From the NCBI GenBank assembly GCA_007126175.1, contig SLBU01000073.1, forward strand, positions 1-6,407: 6,407 bases of DNA, in the 5' to 3' direction. The position numbers and the translations under genes are program-made. Of this stretch, positions 1-5,589 are shown in pieces. The DNA comes from Kiritimatiellia bacterium (GTDB taxonomy: Bacteria; Verrucomicrobiota; Kiritimatiellia; UBA8416). Numbering within the stretch: the stretch's first letter is position 1; every line of letters starts with the position of its first letter. Under the pieces are notes generated by a model that was not told the origin of the DNA, did no database searches, and saw only the letters and a list, made by a program, of their open reading frames with translations.

Positions 1-569
1 TCCCGATGCAGCAGCACCACCCCCGCCTCCAGCATATCCTCGGCACTATAACCATGCTTCTCGCCCCAACGCAGCGTTCGCGTCCAACCGGAAGGCGCGT
101 ACCCGATACCAAACCTCTCGCCTGCCTCATCATCCAAACCGCGTTCACGCACATAGGCCAGCGCCCCAGCTCCCCCCGCAAACGAGAGCAGGCAGCGCCG
201 GTAAAACCCTGCCAGCCCCTCATGGATCGCCAGCAATCGACGGCGATGCTCCGCCTCCCCGCTGGCCCCCTCGGTCTCCACCTCGATACCCGCCCGATCC
301 GCCAGCAAGCGCACCGCCGCCATGAAATCAAGCCCCTGATGCTTCATCACAAACGAAATCACATCGCCACCTTCGCCGCAACCGAAACACTTGAATATCT
401 GCATATTCGGGTTCACATTGAAAGAGGGCGTCTTCTCCTTGTGGAACGGACAGCAAGCCTTGTAGGTCGCCCCCGCGCGCTTGAGCGGAATGTACGATTG
501 GATCACCTCCACAATATCATTCCGAAAACGGATCTCCTCAAGAATGCGATCTGGTATATGCCCTGCCAT
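1..569 (-). CDS. dnaG: DNA primase DnaG, N-terminal part (runs off left edge)
   Basis: DnaG makes the RNA primers for lagging-strand synthesis at the replication fork, working with the DnaB helicase. The visible 189 residues hold the N-terminal CHC2 zinc-binding domain (about residues 35-100): C40-P-F-H43, followed by the family hallmark EKTPSF, then C61-F-G-C64, which together form the zinc site. After it comes the start of the linker and the primase catalytic core (GFYRRCL, AYVRERGL, FGIGYAP), typical of DnaG. The TOPRIM centre and the helicase-interaction domain lie outside the window. The ATG start shares one base with the TAA stop of the upstream acyltransferase (TAATG), and GAGG sits 4 bases before it inside that gene, so translation is probably coupled. 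It is the third gene of the der operon as seen here. Identification is firm; only the right end of the gene (its N-terminus) is inside the window. Confidence 0.95.
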   Translation of the reverse strand, partial: MAGHIPDRILEEIRFRNDIVEVIQSYIPLKRAGATYKACCPFHKEKTPSFNVNPNMQIFKCFGCGEGGDVISFVMKHQGLDFMAAVRLLADRAGIEVETEGASGEAEHRRRLLAIHEGLAGFYRRCLLSFAGGAGALAYVRERGLDDEAGERFGIGYAPSGWTRTLRWGEKHGYSAEDMLEAGVVLLHR

Positions 570-1387
570 TATTCCTCTACCTCTCCACCCCAGCTACGGT
601 ATTGCGCCGCAATAAAATGCAGCACAGCCTGATGTTGTGCACGACCATTGCCCTCCACCCTAAGCGGTGCACCAAACGCAAAATGCACCGTTCGATCACG
701 ATGAATCTTACCAACATCCTTCACCAGCCTCCCGAGTGCCTGGAAATCCGTTTTCAGGGCCAACGGCACAATCGGTACTTCCGCCCGCTTCGCCAGCTTC
801 ACCGCCACCGAATTGAACTGCCCAGGCAAGAGCACCGGATTACGCGTCGACTGCGGAAACACCACCACCGAACGCCCATGCGCCAGTACAGACTGCCCCT
901 CCTCCATCAAGATCTTCATATCCTCGCGGGGATTGTCCCGCGTTACCACGATCGGTCGCACCCCCAGCATCACCTGCCGGAACACCGGCACATGCATCAA
1001 ACTATCCTTCACCACAAACGTCATATGCGTAAACGGAAGCACAACCGCAGGAATCGTGAATGTCTCCAACATACTCATGTGATTCGCCACAATCACAGCA
1101 GGCCCCGGCAAAGCATCCAGATGCTCCAGCCCCGTCACCTCCAAACGCCCACCGCAGCCCTCCACCGCACGCCACATGTCCAGCGAAAGATCCTGCCAGT
1201 TCTCCCGATTATACAACCCCGCACGGTTCAGGCGTGCACCACGCAAAATGACTCCCAGCAAACGACGGTAAAACCAGCAATCCGTACCGCCCAACCAACG
1301 GTCCAGCAGACGCCGCTCTACACCCTCCGGCGTCCGATACCCAAAATCCGCTCGTAATGCCCGCAAAAATTCCTGCGTATCAATCAA
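569..1387 (-). CDS. PlsC-like lysophospholipid/1-acylglycerol-3-phosphate acyltransferase with altered motifs
   Basis: A probable membrane-associated acyltransferase of the PlsC/LPLAT superfamily, which transfers an acyl chain to lysophosphatidate or a related lysolipid. Taking TTG at 1387 as start gives 272 aa. A purine-rich GGGGGGAAG stretch lies about 4 bases upstream, and the gene then overlaps the der stop by 8 nt. The frame stays open to 1531, but that extension overlaps der by about 150 bases and reads as low-complexity Arg-rich sequence, so I rejected it. The catalytic block is NHMSMLE (H103, E108), where the usual motif is H-x4-D. Block II is GVRPIVVTR (142-150). Block III is FPQSTR (177-182), where FPEGTR is usual. 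Block IV is VPIVP (204-208). The family is clear from motif order and spacing. The substrate is unknown, and the E-for-D and QS-for-EG changes make a specialised lipid substrate possible. It lies between der and dnaG and ends on the dnaG start codon. Confidence 0.85.
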   Translation of the reverse strand: MIDTQEFLRALRADFGYRTPEGVERRLLDRWLGGTDCWFYRRLLGVILRGARLNRAGLYNRENWQDLSLDMWRAVEGCGGRLEVTGLEHLDALPGPAVIVANHMSMLETFTIPAVVLPFTHMTFVVKDSLMHVPVFRQVMLGVRPIVVTRDNPREDMKILMEEGQSVLAHGRSVVVFPQSTRNPVLLPGQFNSVAVKLAKRAEVPIVPLALKTDFQALGRLVKDVGKIHRDRTVHFAFGAPLRVEGNGRAQHQAVLHFIAAQYRSWGGEVEE

Positions 1388-2813
1388 CGATCTTCCCCCC
1401 CTTCCCTTTCGTGGTTTTCGTGCCTTTCGAAGTTCCGGCTGCCCCCCCGTCCTCCGTCTCCTGCCCTCGACTACTGCTACGCGGACGAAACTGCAAAAGC
1501 ACCGGCGCCCCCTCCAGCCCAAACTCCTCACGCAACCGACGAATCAAATACGTCTCATAGGTCGATTTTACCAAATCCGGACGATTCACAAAAATCCGGA
1601 TCTTGATCGGATCGCGCCCTACCTGGGTGGCATAATACAACTTCAGACGCCGCCCCCCCGTGGCCGCCGGTGCGGCCTGTTCGTAGGCCCGATGCAACGT
1701 CCGATTCAAGATCCCCGTTGGCAATGTCCCCGTTACCTGCCCCGCCACATGATCAATCGCCTCTATCGTCCGGCGTATATTATAACCGCTCTGCGCCGAG
1801 GCAAACACCACCGGACAATGCCCCATGAACGGCATCGCCTCCACCAGCGCCGGACCATATTGACGCTGCGTCACAGTATCCTGCGCCAGATCCCACTTGT
1901 TCACCAGAATCACACAACCCCGGTTATATTCCTGCACCAGTGCCGCAATGCGCTTATCATATGCCGTCGGCCCCTGCACCGCATCCAGAATTAAAACCAC
2001 CACCCCGGCACGCCGGATACTCTGCTCCGCCTTCGACAAACTGAAACGTTCCACAGCCGTATCCACCTTCCCCCGCCGACGCATACCCGCCGTATCCACC
2101 AGCAAATAATGCCGGGCCTGCGGACCACTACCCACGGAAAAGGGAATCTCCACACTATCGCGCGTCGTCCCCGCCACATCCGATACCAACACCCGGTCAC
2201 TCCGCAGCAACCGGTTGATGTAAGAAGACTTTCCCACATTCGGACGCCCCGCAATCACCACCCGCAGCGGCTCCGCAACCGTAACATTCTCCTCCTCCGG
2301 AAGCGCAGGCACCACCGCATCCATCAGCGGCTCCAAGCCACGTCGCTGCATCGCCGAAACCGCAAACACCGGATACCCCAGACGACTGAACTCATCCGCC
2401 CCTCCGTCATGCACTGCCGCATCCGCCTTGTTCGCCGCCACCACCACCAGGCATCCCGAATTGCGCAGCAAACTCGCCACTGCTTCATCCATCGGGTGCA
2501 GCCCCGCCTGCACATCTACCACCAGGATCACCACCGCAGCATCCGCCAGTGCCGCCTCCGTCTGCTGGCGAATCCCCGCCTCAAACGGATCCTCCCCCTG
2601 CTTCGAGGCCGTCTCATGCACACCGCCCGTATCGCACAGCAAAAACCGCGATTCCCCCCACGTAGCTTCCCGCAGGATCCGATCGCGCGTAACACCGCTC
2701 TGGGCATGCACAATCGCAACCCGCTTGCCCGCAATCCGATTGAACAACGCCGACTTCCCCACATTCGGACGCCCCGCAATCACCACCATCCGACGCTTAC
2801 CTTCAGTTTCCAT
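1380..2813 (-). CDS. der: Ribosome biogenesis GTPase Der (EngA)
   Basis: Der is an essential GTPase with two tandem G domains that binds the 50S subunit during late assembly. From the chosen ATG it is 477 aa, near the usual length. G domain 1 has GRPNVGKS (14-21), DTGG (61-64) and NKAD (128-131). G domain 2 has GRPNVGKS (189-196), AGTTRD (214-219), DTAG (240-243) and NKWD (305-308). A KH-like C-terminal domain (about 360-444, including the conserved LYYATQ) follows. The last 30 or so residues form a low-complexity Gly/Lys/Thr/Ser tail, probably disordered and basic. ATG at 2813 is preferred because AAGGTGG (2825-2819) lies 5 bases upstream. A GTG at 2822 in the same frame would add three residues but would sit inside that ribosome binding site. 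It is the first visible gene of the der-acyltransferase-dnaG operon. Confidence 0.97.
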   Translation of the reverse strand: METEGKRRMVVIAGRPNVGKSALFNRIAGKRVAIVHAQSGVTRDRILREATWGESRFLLCDTGGVHETASKQGEDPFEAGIRQQTEAALADAAVVILVVDVQAGLHPMDEAVASLLRNSGCLVVVAANKADAAVHDGGADEFSRLGYPVFAVSAMQRRGLEPLMDAVVPALPEEENVTVAEPLRVVIAGRPNVGKSSYINRLLRSDRVLVSDVAGTTRDSVEIPFSVGSGPQARHYLLVDTAGMRRRGKVDTAVERFSLSKAEQSIRRAGVVVLILDAVQGPTAYDKRIAALVQEYNRGCVILVNKWDLAQDTVTQRQYGPALVEAMPFMGHCPVVFASAQSGYNIRRTIEAIDHVAGQVTGTLPTGILNRTLHRAYEQAAPAATGGRRLKLYYATQVGRDPIKIRIFVNRPDLVKSTYETYLIRRLREEFGLEGAPVLLQFRPRSSSRGQETEDGGAAGTSKGTKTTKGKGGKIVD

Positions 2814-2843
2814 AACATCCACCTTGTTCTAACGCCAAACCAC

Positions 2844-2864
2844 CCACTGGGTTTATCCCAGTGG
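2844..2864. promoter_or_regulatory. Perfect 8-bp inverted repeat in the der / DUF3127 divergent region
   Basis: CCACTGGG (2844-2851) is separated by 5 bases from its exact reverse complement CCCAGTGG (2857-2864). No T-run follows on either strand, so it is not an intrinsic terminator. It lies about 30 bases upstream of the der start, between two genes that point away from each other. An operator for a dimeric regulator or a leader hairpin in the der transcript is therefore the most natural reading. No regulator is identified. Confidence 0.5.
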
Positions 2865-2885
2865 AGGTAAACGTTGAGATAAACC
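2850..2885. promoter_or_regulatory. Second inverted repeat overlapping and competing with the first
   Basis: GGTTTATC (2850-2857) is the exact reverse complement of GATAAACC (2878-2885), with 20 bases between. Its left arm uses the loop and inner stem bases of the CCACTGGG hairpin. In RNA the two structures would exclude each other. In DNA they would form two overlapping operator-like palindromes. Function is unknown. Confidence 0.35.
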
Positions 2886-2900
2886 AAAAGCCATTACAAT
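2874..2900 (+). promoter_or_regulatory. Candidate promoter for the DUF3127 gene
   Basis: TTGAGA (2874-2879) and TACAAT (2895-2900) resemble -35 and -10 boxes, but the spacer is 15 bases, shorter than the ideal 17. The -35 box overlaps the right arm of the second inverted repeat, so binding there could block transcription. A weaker alternative is TTGCAC (2970-2975) with a GATAAG-like element at 2991. Neither is decisive. Confidence 0.25.
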
Positions 2901-3072
2901 AAAGAGCGAAAAACGTGCTTAGGAGGCCCTCAGGCAAACCAAGCTCGTGCCTCGCCCATATATCAAAGCTTGCACCTCATACAGTTTCGCGATAAGAAGA
3001 GGAAACGTCAAACTTTTACCAACAAACCCGTGGACCAAAGGCCGCGTAACCAGAATCAATACAGGAGCACAC

Positions 3073-3429
3073 ATGCCAGCCTACGAAATGGACGGAACCG
3101 TAAAACTCATCAACGAAACCCAAACCTTCAACAGCGGCTTCACAAAACGCGAATTCGTCATCACCACCGACGACGACCGCTATCCCCAAAGCATCAAGTT
3201 CGAATGCGTCAAGGATCGCATCGCCCAGCTCGATGGTATCGCCCCCGGACAACGGGTAAAAGTATCCTTCGACATCCGCGGGAACGAATACAACGACAAA
3301 TTCTTTGTCAACCTCACCGCCTGGAAAGTCGAGACCTCCGCCCCCGCCAGCGCCCCCCCCATCTCCGAAGAGCCACCCTTCGAAGAGGATTTCCCCGGTG
3401 AAATCGTCGAAGAGGATAGCCCCTTCTGA
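3073..3429 (+). CDS. DUF3127-family OB-fold protein with SSB-like acidic C-terminal tail
   Basis: A 118-aa protein. Residues 4-86 resemble the DUF3127 family: a GTV(K)LI first strand, KREFVI (25-30), DDRYPQSIKFE (34-44), a KDRIAQLD helix (48-54), then VKVSFDIRGNEYNDK (62-76) and an FVNLTAWKVE strand (78-87). The pattern suits a small five-stranded OB fold like that of single-stranded DNA-binding proteins; no function is established for the family. Residues 88-118 form a Pro/Ala linker and a strongly acidic tail ending EEDSPF. This recalls the DDDIPF tip by which SSB recruits replication and repair enzymes. ATG at 3073 is chosen because GGAG (3064-3067) sits 5 bases before it. The frame is open back to 2947, but that part lacks a good ribosome binding site and family similarity. 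The gene is transcribed away from the der-dnaG operon. Nucleic-acid binding is inferred, not shown. Confidence 0.85.
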   Translation: MPAYEMDGTVKLINETQTFNSGFTKREFVITTDDDRYPQSIKFECVKDRIAQLDGIAPGQRVKVSFDIRGNEYNDKFFVNLTAWKVETSAPASAPPISEEPPFEEDFPGEIVEEDSPF

Positions 3430-3455
3430 ACCAGCACCAAGCACGCCCGTCCAGC

Positions 3456-3476
3456 CACCGCCTGTCGCAGGCGGTG
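3456..3476. terminator. Hairpin between convergent genes (possible bidirectional terminator)
   Basis: CACCGCCTG (3456-3464) and CAGGCGGTG (3468-3476) form a perfect 9-bp GC-rich stem with a 3-base TCG loop. It lies 26 bases after the DUF3127 stop and 15 bases beyond the end of the convergent pseudouridine synthase gene, where a shared terminator would be expected. It lacks a T-run on both strands, so intrinsic termination would be weak. It may instead protect 3' ends or assist factor-dependent termination. Confidence 0.45.
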
Positions 3477-3491
3477 CGCACCCCCTATGCC

Positions 3492-4229
3492 CTATCTGTC
3501 CACACGCATCCAACGCGCAATATGCGGGGGCTCCGGTGCCGTAAAACACATACGCTCGCCATTGTGCGGGTGCGAGATCGTGAGAGACCGCGCATGTAAT
3601 GCAAGCATTTTGTGCGGATCCTCCGCCTTGCCATACTTACGATCCCCCAGGATCGGGTGCCCCAAATCGGCAAGATGCACCCGGATCTGGTGCTTGCGCC
3701 CCGTCAACAACTGCACATCCAACACACTACAGTCCCCGCAAGTATGCCGCACGCAGTATCCCGTACAAGCCAGACGACCCCGACGCGTGTCTCCTGTTGT
3801 ATACACCCGCAGTGCCGCGTTCTCCGCCAGATACGTGCGAATCTCCCCCTCCATCTCTCCCAGATGACCATGCACCACAGCCACATACGCCTTCTCCGCC
3901 GTATCCCAATTCTCCTGCAATTGCTGCTTGGCCGCTGCCGTGCGCGCAAACACCAACACACCCGACGTCTCACGATCCAGACGATGCACAATAAACACCC
4001 GCTCACGCGACTTCGCTACGCCTTTGCGAACATAATCCGTCAGCAGGAAATACGCCGTGCGGCTACGCACATCATCCGTCGCAATCGTCAATAAACCCGC
4101 CGCCTTGTTCACGACGAGAATGTCGCGATCCTCATACAGAATGCTCAGCCCCGGAATCCGGCCAGAAGCCCCCTTGCTCGACCTCTTGCGGGTGACCTTG
4201 TATTTCTTTTTTCGCGGATCCGTTGCCAT
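3492..4229 (-). CDS. RluA-family RNA pseudouridine synthase
   Basis: Converts specific uridines of rRNA or tRNA to pseudouridine. From ATG 4229 it is 245 aa, close to short RluA-type enzymes, and it has no S4 domain. Visible family motifs are ILYEDRDILVVNKAAGLLT (30-48), the catalytic loop HRLDRETSG (82-90) with nucleophile D85, EKAYVAVVHG (112-121), LLTGRKHQIRVHL (175-187) with its conserved RxHQIR-type core, and LGDRKYG (194-200). The first 25 residues are rich in Lys/Arg/Ser and may help RNA contact. A GTG at 4235 in frame would add two residues; the ribosome binding site (TTGGGTGA) is weak for either start. The gene converges on the DUF3127 gene. Part of its active-site region is found again, damaged, near 5463-5553. 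Which uridine it modifies cannot be told from sequence, so no specific symbol is given. Confidence 0.93.
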   Translation of the reverse strand: MATDPRKKKYKVTRKRSSKGASGRIPGLSILYEDRDILVVNKAAGLLTIATDDVRSRTAYFLLTDYVRKGVAKSRERVFIVHRLDRETSGVLVFARTAAAKQQLQENWDTAEKAYVAVVHGHLGEMEGEIRTYLAENAALRVYTTGDTRRGRLACTGYCVRHTCGDCSVLDVQLLTGRKHQIRVHLADLGHPILGDRKYGKAEDPHKMLALHARSLTISHPHNGERMCFTAPEPPHIARWMRVDR

Positions 4230-4378
4230 AATCACCCAAGCATCTCAGAAACCATCCCACACCGAAAGCTATTTTCACACCCGCACGTGTAATCCAGGCG
4301 ATCAGAGGAGTGCGATTAGGATCGGTGACGGTAACTTTCCTGTTCTGCACCCTTGCCCTGGAATTACAGGGATTCGCA

Positions 4379-4419
4379 TTGACAACCGGCATGACAATGT
4401 ATACATATAATGTATATGT
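4379..4419 (+). promoter_or_regulatory. Promoter and palindromic operator of the toxin-antitoxin operon
   Basis: TTGACA (4379-4384) is a perfect -35 box and TATAAT (4406-4411) a perfect -10 box, but they are 21 bases apart. A poorer TACATA (4402-4407) gives 17-base spacing, so the exact pairing is uncertain. The region is full of symmetry: ATGTATACAT (4397-4406) is a perfect 10-bp palindrome; ACATATA (4403-4409) and TATATGT (4413-4419) are exact inverted arms around 3 bases; AATGTATA occurs twice, at 4396 and 4409. Ribbon-helix-helix antitoxins bind such short repeated palindromes, so autorepression by the downstream antitoxin is likely. The 202 bases between the two divergent genes otherwise show only a small CCCTG/CAGGG hairpin (4356-4371). 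Confidence 0.65.
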
Positions 4420-4431
4420 CGGAGGTTTAAC

Positions 4432-4665
4432 ATGGTACGGACACAGATTTACTTGACCGAGCAAGAACGCCGCGGTCTTCAGCGAGCTGCACTTGACACA
4501 GGGAAAAAGCAAGCGGAATTGATCCGCGAGGCGGTGGATCGTTTTCTTGAGCAGGTTTCATCCGAGTGGCGAACCGGAATCCTGAACGAGGCCGCCGGAA
4601 TCTGGAAGGATCGGGATGACCTGCCCGATTTTGAAGAGGAACGTAGTTCATGGGATAGAAGGTAG
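4432..4665 (+). CDS. vapB: Ribbon-helix-helix (CopG-type) antitoxin of a VapBC-like pair
   Basis: A 77-aa antitoxin that probably binds and neutralises the adjacent PIN toxin and represses the shared promoter. The N-terminus has the ribbon-helix-helix layout: strand RTQIYLTE (3-10), helix A (about 9-22), a short turn with TGKK, and helix B QAELIREAVDRFLEQ (27-41). The rest is an acidic, Trp-containing tail (WKDRDDLPDFEEE, 58-70), typical of the segment that wraps around the toxin. GGAGG (4421-4425) lies 6 bases before the ATG, an excellent ribosome binding site. The gene ends 4 bases before the toxin start. Composition is clearly lower in GC than der or dnaG (about 53% in the 60 bases from 4441), consistent with horizontal acquisition. 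The name reflects the toxin partner; many unrelated antitoxins share this fold. Confidence 0.88.
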   Translation: MVRTQIYLTEQERRGLQRAALDTGKKQAELIREAVDRFLEQVSSEWRTGILNEAAGIWKDRDDLPDFEEERSSWDRR

Positions 4666-4669
4666 GACG

Positions 4670-5056
4670 ATGCAACGCTGGCTGCTGGCTGATACGGATG
4701 TGATGGTTGATTTCCTGCGAGGCCACATCATGGCTTGTGCCTTCATCCATGACTATTCCGAACGAATTATCCTCCCCAGTATCGTGGTTGCGGAATTATT
4801 CGCAGGTGTGCGTGGAGACCGGGAGTTGGCGACGCTTGACCGCTTACTATCCGTTTTTCGTATTGTCCCAGTATCTGCTGGTATTGCCCGGCAAGGTGGA
4901 TTGTTCAAGCGTGACTATGCCAAATCGCACGGAATCGGCCTTGCTGATGCGATTGTGGCTGCGACAGCATCCGTTGAAAACGCCGAGCTTAAGACTCTCA
5001 ACGTTAAGCATTACCCGATGATCAAGGGATTAAAACCTGCCTATCGCAAGCCTTAA
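4670..5056 (+). CDS. vapC: VapC-type PIN-domain ribonuclease toxin
   Basis: A 128-aa PIN-domain protein, the usual VapC length. VapC toxins are Mg2+-dependent endoribonucleases that cut tRNA or rRNA and stop growth when free of antitoxin. The acidic catalytic residues are visible: D8 in LLADTDVMVDFLRG, E42 in VVAELFAGVR, and D93 in GIGLADAIVAATA. The C-terminal TLNVKHYPMIKG block (109-120) matches the TxNxxHF pattern of this VapC branch, with N111 where others carry a fourth Asp. The core active site therefore looks intact and the toxin is probably functional. ATG 4670 is chosen because it sits 4 bases after the antitoxin stop, with AAGG at 4659-4662. The frame is open upstream to 4616, but that stretch overlaps the antitoxin and does not look like PIN sequence. 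The pair forms one operon under the promoter at 4379-4419. Confidence 0.92.
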   Translation: MQRWLLADTDVMVDFLRGHIMACAFIHDYSERIILPSIVVAELFAGVRGDRELATLDRLLSVFRIVPVSAGIARQGGLFKRDYAKSHGIGLADAIVAATASVENAELKTLNVKHYPMIKGLKPAYRKP

Positions 5057-5224
5057 ACTGCTGGTGATTCTCGGTGCCAACGCAAAACGATATGAAAATC
5101 GGCGCCTGCGTGACGCGTAATCCGTTCGCGCGTGCCACGCCGTAGCCTTTGGCGTAGGCTGGTCGCCGTTCGCGTCAACCCAATTCCCCGAGACTCGATA
5201 CCCGTCACCGAGAACCGTACAAAC
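5057..5224. other. Gene-free stretch with small palindromes, possible dispersed repeat
   Basis: No convincing gene on either strand. TTCTCGGTG (5068-5076) and CACCGAGAA (5206-5214) are exact inverted arms about 130 bases apart. Between them AGCCT (5144-5148) pairs with AGGCT (5156-5160), and ACGCC (5137-5141) can alternatively pair with GGCGT (5151-5155). This gives a compact REP-like palindromic core. The minus strand is open across the region but encodes Arg/Ser/Ala-rich sequence with no recognisable domain. It could be a degraded mobile or REP-type repeat. A search of the whole genome for further copies would settle that. Confidence 0.3.
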
Positions 5225-5371
5225 CGGATCAGGTATGTGTTTGAAGTTGGGGGGAAAAGCAAAGGCAGTAAGCAGATTGCGAATCAGCCCGATGCATACC
5301 TGGCAGTGGATCAGCTCGAGATCGGAATGGACAACAAAATCCCGCTTTGGCTTTTCGGTTTCCAGTATTGA
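5225..5371 (+). pseudogene. C-terminal remnant of a DUF4143-type AAA ATPase
   Basis: About 48 residues, ending at a TGA, read like the extreme C-terminus of the ATP-binding protein family with a DUF4143 domain (AAA_14/DUF4143). The recognisable pieces are YVFEVGGKSKG, then KQIANQPDAYLAVDQLEIG, and the terminal IPLWLFGFQY. From memory the family ends with FEVGGK..., a lone QI, A(F/Y)(L/V)A.DDIE.G and IPLW.FGF.Y, which this matches closely. The Walker A and B motifs and everything else upstream are missing. The preceding frame (from an ATG at 5132) is Arg-rich and unlike the family, so this is a truncated relic and not a small gene. Such ATPases are commonly found in mobile accessory DNA. The family call is from memory of its C-terminal motif and needs a profile search. 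Confidence 0.6.
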
Positions 5372-5462
5372 TCCGTTTACTACCAAGGGGCAGGTCTTTG
5401 GTCGGATTGCCGGAGAGAGACGCTCCGGGCACAACGGGGATTTCAGATTGTCCCCTCCTGCT
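5372..5462. other. Gene-free stretch with weak hairpins
   Basis: Nothing coding is recognised. CCGGAG (5410-5415) can pair with CTCCGG (5423-5428) around 7 bases, and GGGGA with TCCCC close by (about 5437-5456). Neither is followed by a T-run. The stretch joins the ATPase remnant to the pseudouridine synthase fragment. Confidence 0.25.
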
Positions 5463-5553
5463 AATTCTCCTGCAATTGCTGCTTGGCCGCTGCCATGCGG
5501 GCAAAAACCACACCCGACGTCTCACGATCCGACGATGCACAATAAACACCCGC
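5463..5553 (-). pseudogene. Damaged 91-base copy of the RluA-family active-site region
   Basis: By eye, these 91 bases align to 3908-4002 of the intact pseudouridine synthase gene in the window, on the same strand, with 3 mismatches and two gaps (3 bases and 1 base), about 93% identity. They cover the codons for residues about 77-107, including the HRLDRETSG loop. The 1-base loss falls in the HRLD codons and shifts the frame right before the catalytic Asp. The 3-base loss removes one residue of GVLVFAR. No start, no body and no ending of the gene are present, so this is a non-functional fragment. It may derive from a partial duplication of the neighbouring gene or from a second, now lost, copy. 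Confidence 0.88.
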
Positions 5554-5589
5554 ACGTGCATAGTGCCATTCCACGCTCCATCCGGAGCC

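Noticed and set aside
1388..1531. N-terminal extension of the acyltransferase to an ATG at 1531
   Set aside because: It overlaps der by about 150 bases and reads as Arg/Gly-rich low-complexity sequence, as expected for the shadow of the Der tail.
2947..3072. 42-residue N-terminal extension of the DUF3127 protein
   Set aside because: No ribosome binding site is seen for that start, family similarity begins at 3073, and a good GGAG lies just before 3073.
4356..4371. CCCTG/CAGGG hairpin upstream of the toxin-antitoxin promoter
   Set aside because: Only 5 bp per arm with no T-run; easily due to chance.
4132..4512. Open minus-strand frame across the divergent promoter region, including a stretch resembling a hydrophobic peptide (GVKIAFGVGWFL)
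   Set aside because: It runs out of frame into the pseudouridine synthase and antitoxin genes, has no ribosome binding site before its internal ATG at 4392, and has no recognised domain.
4427..4750. Minus-strand open frame opposite the antitoxin
   Set aside because: Antisense shadow of two well-supported genes, Pro/Arg-rich with no recognised motif.
5030..5434. 134-residue minus-strand open frame downstream of vapC
   Set aside because: No domain is recognisable, it overlaps the toxin end, and the plus strand in part of this region gives a much better explanation (ATPase relic).
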